The translations under genes and the position numbers were made by a program. A stretch of DNA of 12,276 nt from Sulfurovum sp. (lineage in GTDB: Bacteria; Campylobacterota; Campylobacteria; Campylobacterales; Sulfurovaceae): contig WFYB01000064.1 in the NCBI GenBank assembly GCA_015490315.1, positions 1 through 12,276 on the forward strand. The letters are read 5' to 3'. Under the pieces are notes generated by a model. It was not told the origin of the DNA, ran no database searches, and was given only the letters and a program-made list of their open reading frames with translations. Positions 5,961 to 12,276 of this stretch are shown one piece after another (position 1 is the stretch's first letter; each line of letters begins with the position of its first letter).

Positions 5961-7853
5961 ATGTTTGGATATTATAGAGTCGCAGCCGCTGTCAACCGCA
6001 CCACTGTTGCCAATCCCCAAAAGAATGCCCAAGAGATCCTGTCGCTTATCAAAGAAGCCGGTGACAAAGAGGTCAGTGTCGTTGTATTTCCAGAACTCAC
6101 CCTGACAGGCTACACCGCCAGTGACCTTTTTCTCAACCAAACACTTTTGGCAGCACAGAATGAAGCGCTCGTATATATATTAGAAAATATTAAGCCTATA
6201 GATACTATCGCTGTGATCGGTATAGCGCTGCTTGAAGCGGACAGACTCTACAACTGTGCTGCAGTCCTTCAGCGAGGTAAGATCCTTGGCATCATCCCCA
6301 AAAGCTATCTACCTAACAAAAAAGAGTTCTATGAGAAGCGGCAATTTGTCTCAGGGAGAGATATCGTACGTACCACCACCCAGCTTATGGGTGATGAGAT
6401 ACCCTTTGGGGTTGACCTGCTCTTTGGCGACGGAAAAGATATGACCTTTGGTGTGGAGATATGTGAAGATCTTTGGGCGATCACACCACCGAGCAACCAC
6501 ATGGCGAGCAACGGTGCCAACCTTCTGCTCAACCTCTCGGCAAGCAATGAGCTCATAGGCAAACATGAATACAGAGAGGAGCTGGTGCGCACCCAGAGCG
6601 CACGCTGTATGGCAGCCTATCTCTACAGCTCTTCAGGTGTGGGTGAGAGTACGACAGATACCGTCTATGGAGGGCATGCGATCATCGCTGAGTATGGTAC
6701 TACACTTGCCCAAAATGAGCGTTTCCAAATGGAGAGTCATCTCATTAGCGCCGACGTCGATCTGCAAAAACTGCGCTGGCTGAGACTCAATGAAGGCAGC
6801 TACGGCGATGCACGCCGCAAAAAAACACGCATCATCCCTGTAGGCAAGCTGCCTGAGATATCCAAGCTACAAAGAGAGATCGATCCAACCCCCTTTGTCC
6901 CTTCCAAATATACCGACAAAACGCACCGATGTGAGGAGATCGTACAAATACAGGCGCATGGACTGATCAAACGTATGACACATGCCCATATCTCCAAAGC
7001 CGTTATCGGTATCAGCGGCGGGCTTGACTCTACCCTTGCCCTGCTCTCTACACACAAAGCCTTTGAGATCATGGGCTGGGATAGCCGTGACATCGTTGCT
7101 GTGACCATGCCGGGCTTTGGCACCACCAGCCGCACCAAGTCCAATGCCGTCAAACTCTGCGAAGCACTCGGAGTGACACTCAAAGAGATCGATATCACGT
7201 CACTTTCACTGGAGGAGTTCGAAGCGATCGGACATGATCCCGATGAACATTCTGTGACCTATGAGAATGTACAGGCACGCGCGAGGACTTCAATATTAAT
7301 GAATATGGCAAATAGTGAGGGAGGCCTTGTCATCGGTACGGGTGACCTGAGCGAGATAGCCCTGGGCTGGAGCACCTACAACGGTGACCACATGAGCATG
7401 TATGCACTCAACAGCGGCATCCCAAAAACGCTTATACGCTATGTGATCGAATACTTCAAACACAACGAAACAACCGCGGCTATCCTTGATGATATCCTCG
7501 CTACACCCATCAGTCCCGAGCTTCTGCCCCACTCCGATGATACCATCTGCCAGGAGACAGAGGAGATCGTAGGACCTTATGAGTTGCATGATTTCTTTCT
7601 CTACCACTTCATCAAGTATGGTGCAAAACCTCAGAAGATACGTTACCTCGCGACAAAAGCGTTTGATACTAAATACGATGAAGAGACAATCACAAAGTGG
7701 CTCAAGCTCTTCTTGAAACGCTTTTTCACCCAACAGTTCAAACGCTCCTGTATGCCTGACGGTCCAAAAGTGGGCACCATATCACTTAGCCCAAGGGCTG
7801 ATTGGAAGATGCCGAGTGATGCGGATGTTGAAGCTTGGATTAGGGGTTTATGA
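5961..7853 (+). CDS. nadE: Glutamine-dependent NAD+ synthetase
   Basis: Makes NAD+ from deamido-NAD+, ATP and glutamine, the final step of NAD synthesis. The 630-residue protein has the two expected domains. An N-terminal nitrilase-type glutaminase (about 1-290) carries the Glu45 (FPELTLTGY), Lys114 (PKSYLP) and Cys168 (EICEDLW) triad that releases ammonia. A C-terminal synthetase (about 325-620) has the ATP-binding P-loop SGGLDS (352-357) and the GTGDLSE and YNGDH motifs. The start is supported by AAGGAA 5 nt upstream. Because the glutaminase is fused, the enzyme should use glutamine rather than free ammonia. The stop codon overlaps the start of the next gene. Confidence 0.97.
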   Translation: MFGYYRVAAAVNRTTVANPQKNAQEILSLIKEAGDKEVSVVVFPELTLTGYTASDLFLNQTLLAAQNEALVYILENIKPIDTIAVIGIALLEADRLYNCAAVLQRGKILGIIPKSYLPNKKEFYEKRQFVSGRDIVRTTTQLMGDEIPFGVDLLFGDGKDMTFGVEICEDLWAITPPSNHMASNGANLLLNLSASNELIGKHEYREELVRTQSARCMAAYLYSSSGVGESTTDTVYGGHAIIAEYGTTLAQNERFQMESHLISADVDLQKLRWLRLNEGSYGDARRKKTRIIPVGKLPEISKLQREIDPTPFVPSKYTDKTHRCEEIVQIQAHGLIKRMTHAHISKAVIGISGGLDSTLALLSTHKAFEIMGWDSRDIVAVTMPGFGTTSRTKSNAVKLCEALGVTLKEIDITSLSLEEFEAIGHDPDEHSVTYENVQARARTSILMNMANSEGGLVIGTGDLSEIALGWSTYNGDHMSMYALNSGIPKTLIRYVIEYFKHNETTAAILDDILATPISPELLPHSDDTICQETEEIVGPYELHDFFLYHFIKYGAKPQKIRYLATKAFDTKYDEETITKWLKLFLKRFFTQQFKRSCMPDGPKVGTISLSPRADWKMPSDADVEAWIRGL

Positions 7854-8611
7854 TGAATTTTTCTTTACAAAGTTTTAAAAAAAAATTTATTTCTTTTTTA
7901 TCACAAGAAGATTCCATATATCACGTATTATCATACATACTCAGTTCTATTGTCTTGCCCTCCTTGCCAATTATATGGTTTATAGTTTTCATGAAAGAGA
8001 AAATGATTTTCTCTTATGATTTTTTTACTAATGGTATGTTTGGTCTATCAGTTTTTTTCTTTTTTTCTTTAGTATTACTATTAATTTTAGGTTTTATATA
8101 TGTTGGTTCTATAGCATTTTTTATTATATATTTATATCAAAAAAATAATCCAAAAGATAGTAATTCTAATATTAAATATACTCTAATTTATTTATTTATA
8201 ATTAATATTATTATGATCATCCTAACATTAAATCATATCTTAGAATCACAATCTAATATTTACATTTACGTTTTCATTTTCATTTTTAATTTTTTTTTAT
8301 TTATTTACCTTGGTATTGTGTATGCGGGAAAAGGCTTACATAAATTTATTGCTCTAATATCATTTATAGTAGTTTTAATTTGGTCTTCAGTGAAATTTCA
8401 TGATATTATCTCTTCATTTATAGAGTCAGGACTTTTTCAATTTAGAGCTGGAGGTAATATAAAAACCGAAATTTTAGATAAAAACATTACCTTATCTAAA
8501 GGAGAACTGCTACTACTTACACCAAATAAAATCTTTATAAAAGATGATAAAAATAATACAAGAATTTATAATAGGAACAATATAATTATTAAACTGAAAA
8601 ATATTAAGTAG
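7850..8611 (+). CDS. AT-rich multi-span membrane protein, unknown
   Basis: A 253-residue protein I do not recognise. Hydrophobic stretches at about 27-48, 62-96, 109-130, 136-157 and 165-181 suggest five or six membrane spans. A polar C-terminal domain (about 192-253) looks strand-rich and would face one side of the membrane. Composition is strikingly AT-rich, with long T and A runs and Ile, Phe, Asn and Lys codons ending in A or T, unlike nadE and every other gene here. The ATG overlaps the nadE stop (ATGATGA) and AGGGG lies about 3-8 nt upstream, so it is probably co-translated with nadE. The second ATG (7853) is an equally possible start. A hairpin follows the stop. The base composition suggests acquisition from a low-GC donor. 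Confidence 0.75.
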   Translation: MMNFSLQSFKKKFISFLSQEDSIYHVLSYILSSIVLPSLPIIWFIVFMKEKMIFSYDFFTNGMFGLSVFFFFSLVLLLILGFIYVGSIAFFIIYLYQKNNPKDSNSNIKYTLIYLFIINIIMIILTLNHILESQSNIYIYVFIFIFNFFLFIYLGIVYAGKGLHKFIALISFIVVLIWSSVKFHDIISSFIESGLFQFRAGGNIKTEILDKNITLSKGELLLLTPNKIFIKDDKNNTRIYNRNNIIIKLKNIK

Positions 8612-8617
8612 GTAATA

Positions 8618-8638
8618 TTCCCATGCAGAGCATGGGAA
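8618..8638. terminator. Perfect 9-bp hairpin between convergent genes
   Basis: TTCCCATGC (8618-8626) and GCATGGGAA (8630-8638) form a nine-pair stem with a three-base loop. It sits between the convergent ends of the AT-rich membrane gene and the barrel gene, so a two-way terminator is likely even though no clean U-run follows. The arm also resembles widespread TTCCCAYGC-type palindromic intergenic repeats (from memory). Confidence 0.5.
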
Positions 8639-8654
8639 GCTGTAATGCAAAGTA

Positions 8655-9221
8655 TTAGAACTGGTATCCCAGTTTTGCAAAGACTTTTGCATTGTCGAAG
8701 TCTGTGTCTACACCTGCGATAGTCGCATCTGTTGTCCACTCATACTTCGCCTCTGCACCTGCAAAGATATTTTCTGTAAGGTCTGTACGGATACTCGCGC
8801 CTACCCCATAGGTAAAGATCGTATCATCATCGTTGCCTACTTCGACTTTGGCAACACCAAGTGTCGGCCCGACACCTGCTTTGGTTCCCTCTGCGATATC
8901 AAACATATAGTGTGGGTTGATGTTTGCCTGAAGCATCTGGATACCGTCATTGTCATAGTTGGTGATTTGGATCTGCTGTCTGATTGCATCGCTAAAAAGA
9001 CAGTTGAATGAGAGTTCAGCACCATAGAAGCCTTTCCAGTCGCTGTTACTGTTGTCAATATCCATTGCACCACCGATCAGTGCGATTGCCGGAGCGAAGT
9101 TTCTGCTTGGCGCCTCTGCCTGTACATCCGGTGTCTCAACCATCGGCTCAACCGGAGCGATATCTCCACCTGCCATCATCAATGTAGAAGCGATTACTGA
9201 AAGTAAAAGTGTTTTTTTCAT
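8655..9221 (-). CDS. Small outer-membrane beta-barrel protein
   Basis: A 188-residue exported protein. Residues 1 to about 18 (MKKTLLLSVIASTLMMAG) form a signal peptide. A Pro/Glu/Val-rich linker follows, to about residue 42. The rest alternates polar and aromatic/hydrophobic residues as in eight-strand barrels and ends in KLGYQF; the terminal Phe is the usual BAM signal. It resembles the porin-like OMP_b-brl/OmpX-size family; the ligand or role is not evident. The start is supported by AAGGA about 7 nt upstream. The promoter region is shared with a divergent DUF2569 gene and contains a CRP/FNR-like palindrome. Confidence 0.85.
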   Translation of the reverse strand: MKKTLLLSVIASTLMMAGGDIAPVEPMVETPDVQAEAPSRNFAPAIALIGGAMDIDNSNSDWKGFYGAELSFNCLFSDAIRQQIQITNYDNDGIQMLQANINPHYMFDIAEGTKAGVGPTLGVAKVEVGNDDDTIFTYGVGASIRTDLTENIFAGAEAKYEWTTDATIAGVDTDFDNAKVFAKLGYQF

Positions 9222-9263
9222 GTTTTATCCTTGTTGTTTGGTTTGTAATAATTTACAGATCAA

Positions 9264-9269
9264 AGTATA
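9264..9269 (-). promoter_or_regulatory. -10 box of the outer-membrane barrel gene
   Basis: TATACT on the minus strand, preceded by GGG and followed by TTTG, predicts a start near 9257 and a leader of about 35 nt carrying the AAGGA SD. Confidence 0.5.
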
Positions 9270-9292
9270 CCCTACAAGCATTACCTCTGTAA

Positions 9293-9306
9293 GTAACATT
9301 TGTTAC
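9293..9306. promoter_or_regulatory. CRP/FNR-like palindromic operator
   Basis: GTAAC-N4-GTTAC has perfect 5-bp half-sites (6 bp counting the next pair). It resembles CRP/FNR-family sites such as the TTAAC-N4-GTTAA of Campylobacter NssR (from memory). Its centre is about 42 bp upstream of the predicted start of the barrel gene, the classical class II activator position. It overlaps the -35 region of the divergent DUF2569 promoter. Confidence 0.45.
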
Positions 9307-9315
9307 ACAATCAGG

Positions 9316-9324
9316 TATGATAAT
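9316..9324 (+). promoter_or_regulatory. -10 region of the DUF2569 gene
   Basis: TATGATAAT contains two overlapping -10-like hexamers (TATGAT, GATAAT). A start near 9330 gives a leader of about 23 nt with SD AAGGGAAG. This also argues against the ATG at 9317, which would lie inside the promoter. Confidence 0.45.
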
Positions 9325-9352
9325 GACAAAAAATAGAATCAAGGGAAGAAGA

Positions 9353-9892
9353 ATGTCATTCGAAACAACAGAATCGCTGCAGTCCGAGAGAGAAGAAAAG
9401 TATACAAAGTATACGGAACAAGACAAAGGCAAGCCTATCGGCGGCTGGCTTCTGCTTGTAGGTTTTGGTGTTTTTCTCAGACCCGTCTATCTGATCTTTT
9501 CACTTCTTCCTATGTATAAAGAGATGTTTCTCAGCGGTCAGTGGGAGATGATCCGTACTGTCGGACGTATGACTTACGGTCCCTATTTTATACCCTTTAT
9601 CTATGCGGAGCTGCTCATCAACATCATCTTGATACTCTTCTCTTTTTACCTGATCTATCTTTTTGTAACCAAGGACTACCGTTTCCCCAAATACTTCATC
9701 ATACTTGCACTGGGTTCACTAGCATTTATCCTTATCGATGCCTGGATCGGCGGAGTGATCCTTGGTGAAGAGCCTTTTGACCCGGAGACAAAACGGGAGG
9801 CAATACGTGCTACGATCTACGCAGCGATATGGGTGCCCTATATGCTGATCTCCAAAAGGGTCAAAGAGACCTTTGTAAATCACAAGAAGTGA
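9353..9892 (+). CDS. DUF2569 family membrane protein
   Basis: A 179-residue inner-membrane protein with four predicted spans at about 32-52, 80-105, 113-133 and 151-167. After a polar N-terminus, the GKPIGGWLLLVG entry and the C-terminal IWVPYMLISKRVKETF stretch are typical of DUF2569 (YdgK-like); the molecular function of that family is unknown. I place the start at 9353 because AAGGGAAG lies just upstream. An in-frame ATG at 9317 has no SD and falls within the probable -10. It is divergent from the barrel gene and separated by about 50 bp from the DUF502 gene, which has its own -10. Confidence 0.85.
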   Translation: MSFETTESLQSEREEKYTKYTEQDKGKPIGGWLLLVGFGVFLRPVYLIFSLLPMYKEMFLSGQWEMIRTVGRMTYGPYFIPFIYAELLINIILILFSFYLIYLFVTKDYRFPKYFIILALGSLAFILIDAWIGGVILGEEPFDPETKREAIRATIYAAIWVPYMLISKRVKETFVNHKK

Positions 9893-9911
9893 CAATCAAA
9901 CATAGAATTGC

Positions 9912-9917
9912 TATAAT
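9912..9917 (+). promoter_or_regulatory. -10 box of the DUF502-FUN14 operon
   Basis: TTGCTATAAT on the plus strand gives a perfect TATAAT with the upstream TTGC often seen in Campylobacterota promoters. The predicted start near 9925 leaves a leader of about 20 nt. Confidence 0.55.
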
Positions 9918-9944
9918 GCCTAAAAAGATTATCAAAGCGAGACC

Positions 9945-10640
9945 ATGAGACGCTCCACACTTTTCAAAGAGTTCTTCAGCAATGTCCTTAAGGGTTTTCT
10001 GGGGCTGCTGCCTATTGTCATCGTTATTATCATTGTGCTTTGGATGTATGACAAAGTCAATGCGGTAGTACAGTGGATCTTCAGCTGGATAGGTTTTGCG
10101 CCTCAGGGGCACTATTTCCTCTGGTTTCTACTGGTCGTTGCGGTGTTTCTGCTTTTGCTCTATTTTGTAGGGCATCTGATGAATACACGCCTTGCGCGCC
10201 TTTTTGAAAAGCTTCTGCACAAAATACCCGGATACTCTACGATCAAAGATATCATCAGTATCTTCATCTCCTCCAAAGAGGGAAAGCAGCGTGTCCTGGT
10301 CGTTCTGATCAAAGGTTTCGGCAATAACGGGTACAATATCGGGATCATGTACTCCCAAAAAGAGAGCATCGTCAAAGACCACTATACCGTTTCGCTCTCT
10401 ATGTCCCCGCTTCCCAACGGATGGTTTATGTTTGAGGTGCACAAAGATGATATCTATGTAATTAAAGATGCAACATTTGACAACTATCTGCAGTACCTTC
10501 TCTCTATGGGGGTCAAAAGCTTTGCCGAGATCGTCAAACATGAATCGATCGAGATCACAGCATTCCCTACCCTTGCCCAATGGCTAAATAACGAAAAGCA
10601 AATCGAAAACAAAGGAGAAGCTGCCGATGAATCCTGCTGA
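9945..10640 (+). CDS. DUF502 family membrane protein
   Basis: A 231-residue inner-membrane protein with two spans (about 15-35 and 57-78), then a cytoplasmic or periplasmic domain of about 130 residues. The EKLLHKIPGYSTIKDI stretch just after the second span matches the DUF502 signature around 'kIP..s.Y..vK'. The family is widespread and of unknown function. The SD is weak (GCGAGA). Its stop overlaps the start of the FUN14 gene by 14 bp, so the two are one operon. The polar C-terminal tail beyond about 215 seems unconserved. Confidence 0.9.
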   Translation: MRRSTLFKEFFSNVLKGFLGLLPIVIVIIIVLWMYDKVNAVVQWIFSWIGFAPQGHYFLWFLLVVAVFLLLLYFVGHLMNTRLARLFEKLLHKIPGYSTIKDIISIFISSKEGKQRVLVVLIKGFGNNGYNIGIMYSQKESIVKDHYTVSLSMSPLPNGWFMFEVHKDDIYVIKDATFDNYLQYLLSMGVKSFAEIVKHESIEITAFPTLAQWLNNEKQIENKGEAADESC

Positions 10641-10980
10641 TACACAAGCAGCTATAGAGGCTGGTACATCTGAGCATCAGATACTGCCCTATCTCGAGAT
10701 GGGCACAGGATTTCTCATCGGTCTCTCTATCGGCTATGTCCTCAAAAAGAGTTTTAAAATACTACTCTTTTTGACAGGTATTGCCCTCATCGCTGTCTTC
10801 GTTCTCGAGAGTCAGGGGGTCATCGAGCTCAATGAAGCCCATCTTCAGGAGAGTGTCTCCCATGGGGTCGACACCTTCAAACAGTTTGCCCTCTTTCTCC
10901 AGGAGAGACTCGAACGCTTCAAGGTCAGTAGCGGCTTGAGCGCAGTCGCAGGTTTCTTCCTCGGGCTTAAGATAGGCTGA
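10627..10980 (+). CDS. FUN14 family membrane protein
   Basis: A 117-residue protein with three hydrophobic segments (about 25-41, 44-62 and 100-116). It has the FUN14 pattern: a Gly-rich first helix (GTGFLIGLSIGYVLKK), a basic turn, a second helix, and a Gly-rich last helix (AVAGFFLGLKIG). Eukaryotic FUNDC1 is a mitophagy receptor; the bacterial role is unknown. GGAG lies about 9 nt upstream of the ATG, inside the end of the DUF502 gene. The overlap suggests that the two membrane proteins are made together. Confidence 0.85.
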   Translation: MNPADTQAAIEAGTSEHQILPYLEMGTGFLIGLSIGYVLKKSFKILLFLTGIALIAVFVLESQGVIELNEAHLQESVSHGVDTFKQFALFLQERLERFKVSSGLSAVAGFFLGLKIG

Positions 10981-11022
10981 CCCTCATAGTATAGAAGTAA
11001 CACTCGGCTCACACTTTTTGAC

Positions 11023-11028
11023 TACAAT
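11023..11028 (+). promoter_or_regulatory. -10 box of the interrupted barrel gene
   Basis: TACAAT followed by AAAACC on the plus strand predicts a start near 11035, at the first arm of the leader hairpin that covers the SD. Confidence 0.4.
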
Positions 11029-11032
11029 AAAA

Positions 11033-11063
11033 CCTTGTTTTAGGGAAGAAACAAAAAACAAGG
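11033..11063 (+). promoter_or_regulatory. Leader hairpin covering the ribosome binding site
   Basis: CCTTGTTTT (11033-11041) and AAAACAAGG (11055-11063) are perfect 9-bp complements with a 13-base loop. The second arm includes AAGG of the SD of the following frame, so folding would hide the ribosome binding site. Confidence 0.5.
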
Positions 11064-11072
11064 AATCATCTC

Positions 11073-11660
11073 ATGAACCCCATAGGAAGATCTACGCTGG
11101 CACTCATACTGCTTGGTACGTTGGTATCTGCAGAAGGAGAATCCATACCTCCTATAGAACCGAAAATCCCAACTATCCGTAACAGATCTCTGCAGAAGCT
11201 CTATACAGGAGGGTGATATACAGATCTCAAAATTGAGAACAAAACAACTGCAGAAAAGATCAACGGCAATGCACTTATGCTTTTTGCCGGCTATAGATTT
11301 TTTGAATATCTTGCACTCGAGGGCAGATATACATTTAAAACAGAAGCCCTTAAAAACAAAGCTGCAGAGAAGAAATGGAGAGGCAGCAATATCGCACTCT
11401 ATCTCAAACCAAACTTCACGATCGCAAATCTTAGCGCCTATGGTCTGATAGGCTATGGTCAAACCGCTCTCGATAACGGAACAGATTATAGTGAAAAGAG
11501 TTTTCAATGGGGAGTGGGAGCCAACTACTCCGCGACAAAAAAGCTCGATGTCTATCTCGACTATACCCATCTTTTTGATGATAGCGGGTTTGAGGGGTTT
11601 GCCCCGGCTGATGATATCGCAATAAAGAGCTTCAACCTCGGTATTTCCTATAACTTTTAG
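11073..11660 (+). pseudogene. Outer-membrane beta-barrel gene with in-frame TGA
   Basis: An ATG with SD AAGGA (8 nt upstream) opens a frame with a signal peptide (MNPIGRSTLALILLGTLVSA, 1-20) and a Pro-rich linker. It then meets TGA at codon 48 (11214-11216). The same frame continues without a shift to TAG at 11658-11660. The continuation encodes a typical barrel with alternating strands, aromatic residues and a terminal SYNF. The protein across the stop reads YTGG-stop-YTDLKIE, just where the first barrel strand starts, so a single substitution in a Gly or Trp codon is the simplest cause. The full product would be 195 residues. A sequencing error or a recent nonsense mutation fits best. The long barrel frame itself has no credible start after the TGA. 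Confidence 0.75.
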
Positions 11661-11721
11661 CAATATATAGCTAAATTTATAAAAAAATCTAATAACTAAG
11701 GTTGTCTCACAGAAAAGAAGC

Positions 11722-11727
11722 TACAAT
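11722..11727 (+). promoter_or_regulatory. -10 box of the cold-shock gene
   Basis: TACAAT followed by ATAA on the plus strand predicts a start near 11735 and an unusually long leader of about 118 nt, as in many csp genes. Confidence 0.4.
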
Positions 11728-11737
11728 ATAAACGATG

Positions 11738-11837
11738 AAAGATGAGGATCGAGTTCATCTTTTGAGTGTTATGTTAGTGTAAAACCCTGCAAGACCCCCG
11801 AAAGACTCTCTATTTAAATGTTTTCACAAATTTAAAT
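11738..11837 (+). promoter_or_regulatory. Structured long 5' leader of the cold-shock gene
   Basis: Two hairpins can be drawn: AAAGATGA/TCATCTTT (11738-11745 with 11755-11762) and a weak all-AU stem ATTTAAAT/ATTTAAAT (11812-11819 with 11830-11837) just before the SD AAAGG (11841-11845). Long structured leaders that refold in the cold are known for cspA; equivalent function here is inference. Confidence 0.4.
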
Positions 11838-11852
11838 TTTAAAGGCTGTAAA

Positions 11853-12071
11853 ATGGCAGAATTAGTAAACGGAACAGTAAAATGGTTCAACGATGAAAAA
11901 GGTTATGGATTTATCCAACAAGAGAATGGTGGAAGCGATGTATTCGTACATTTCCGTCAAGTCAACAACCCAGAGGGTGGACGTGTGACACTTGCAGAAG
12001 GTCAAGCAGTAACATTTGAAGTAGGTGAAGGTCAAAAAGGCCCACAGGCTGAAAACGTCACAGCAGTATAA
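11853..12071 (+). CDS. cspA: Cold-shock domain protein
   Basis: A 72-residue single CSD protein that binds single-stranded RNA and DNA and acts as an RNA chaperone in the cytoplasm. Trp11, RNP1 KGYGFI (16-21) and RNP2 VFVHF (30-34) are present and supply the aromatic nucleic-acid-binding face. The length is normal for the family. The SD AAAGG lies 7 nt upstream, after a long leader with possible hairpins. A hairpin follows the stop. The next gene on the other strand is the 3' end of an IS30 transposase. The symbol marks family membership; it does not prove cold induction. Confidence 0.95.
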   Translation: MAELVNGTVKWFNDEKGYGFIQQENGGSDVFVHFRQVNNPEGGRVTLAEGQAVTFEVGEGQKGPQAENVTAV

Positions 12072-12084
12072 CCATATACTCACC

Positions 12085-12105
12085 ATGCAGGCATCTCGCC
12101 TGCAT
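12085..12105 (+). terminator. Hairpin after the cold-shock gene
   Basis: ATGCAGGC (12085-12092) and GCCTGCAT (12098-12105) form an eight-pair GC-rich stem with a five-base loop, 13 bp after the stop codon. There is no U-run, so it may be a terminator, an mRNA-stabilising end, or another dispersed palindromic repeat. Confidence 0.5.
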
Positions 12106-12130
12106 ACACTTCACCTAAATATTCAACGCC

Positions 12131-12276
12131 CATTCAAATCATAAGTGCAATTCACATCTAAATTAAGCAGCTACTTCTTTAGCGTATTCTTCGAAAAAGA
12201 CCTCATAAGGTGTCCTGAATCCAAGTACCTTCCGTGGTCTGTGATTTAACTTTTCCTGTATGGTAATGATTTCCTC
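12131..12276 (-). mobile_element. IS30-family insertion sequence, right end (partial)
   Basis: The 3' end of an IS30-type transposase gene enters from the window edge. Beyond its stop, 12131-12153 (CATTCAAATCATAAGTGCAA and on) resembles the terminal repeat of IS30-family elements as I recall them. The exact end and the target duplication cannot be fixed, because the other end is outside the window. Confidence 0.6.
12163..12276 (-). CDS. IS30-family transposase, C-terminal end (partial)
   Basis: The last 37 codons, in frame to the window edge. The NHRPRKVLGFRTPYEVF stretch is the conserved C-terminal end of the IS30 DDE transposase catalytic domain, just after the catalytic Glu region. The frame is open and ends in TAA (12165 to 12163). 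Integrity of the rest cannot be judged. Confidence 0.9.
   Translation of the reverse strand, partial: EEIITIQEKLNHRPRKVLGFRTPYEVFFEEYAKEVAA

Noticed and set aside
7296..7733. Minus-strand open frame inside nadE
   Set aside because: It overlaps the conserved synthetase domain entirely and has no start signal or family match.
9317..9352. Upstream ATG giving a DUF2569 protein 12 residues longer
   Set aside because: No SD, the ATG lies within the probable -10 element, and the next ATG has a good SD.
11214..11216. TGA as selenocysteine or reassigned codon
   Set aside because: No reason for Sec in a barrel strand, no SECIS-like stem seen just after it, and TGG is used for Trp in intact genes here. 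A nonsense change is simpler.
11040..11663. Minus-strand 207-codon frame opposite the interrupted barrel gene
   Set aside because: The plus strand has a signal peptide, barrel pattern and terminal Phe in one frame on both sides of the TGA; the minus frame is Cys-rich and unlike any family.
1..12276. CRISPR array, toxin-antitoxin pair or prophage
   Set aside because: No regularly spaced direct repeats, no Cas genes, no phage structural or integrase genes, and no recognisable toxin-antitoxin pair were seen.

Overview
The window looks like chromosome of a Campylobacterota bacterium, most likely a Sulfurovum-like sulfur oxidiser. Evidence: moderate GC with strong TATAAT/TACAAT -10 boxes but no clear -35 boxes, short overlapping genes, and small outer-membrane barrels with a conserved leader style. 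The genus is inference; no rRNA is present. Most of the window is ordinary housekeeping sequence, with one striking accessory module and several mobile or repeat-like insertions.

Layout. (1) 1-64, minus: 5' part of a tRNA-Ser(GCU), cut by the window edge. (2) 123-4362, minus: a tightly overlapped four-gene operon. Its leader matches the cyclic-di-GMP-I (GEMM-I) riboswitch aptamer. It encodes a coiled-coil protein, a membrane protein with a roadblock-like cytoplasmic region and a periplasmic OmpA peptidoglycan-binding domain, a Rab/Ras-like small GTPase, and a PAS-PAS-GGDEF diguanylate cyclase with an intact inhibitory site. (3) 4470-4604, plus: an unrecognised 44-residue single-span membrane protein whose end overlaps the end of pyrF. 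(4) pyrF (minus) and a cytoplasmic cyclophilin (plus) diverge from a shared promoter region. (5) A palindromic repeat separates the cyclophilin from nadE, a glutamine-dependent NAD synthetase. (6) A very AT-rich multi-span membrane gene is joined to the nadE stop codon and has foreign composition. (7) An outer-membrane barrel gene (minus) and a DUF2569 gene (plus) diverge around a CRP/FNR-like palindrome. (8) A DUF502-FUN14 membrane-protein pair follows. (9) A second outer-membrane barrel gene is interrupted by an in-frame TGA. (10) A cold-shock protein gene has a long leader. (11) The window ends in the 3' end of an IS30-family transposase (minus).

How the genes may work together. The main candidate for a new system is the operon at 123-4362. 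A c-di-GMP sensing RNA would control genes for a GTPase switch, a possible GTPase regulator (roadblock fold) fused across the inner membrane to a peptidoglycan anchor, a coiled-coil partner and an enzyme that makes c-di-GMP. This would be a closed second-messenger circuit tied to an envelope-anchored, MglA/MglB-like polarity or positioning device. The gene order, overlaps and motifs are seen in the sequence. The roadblock assignment, the sign of the riboswitch and the cell-biological role are inference.
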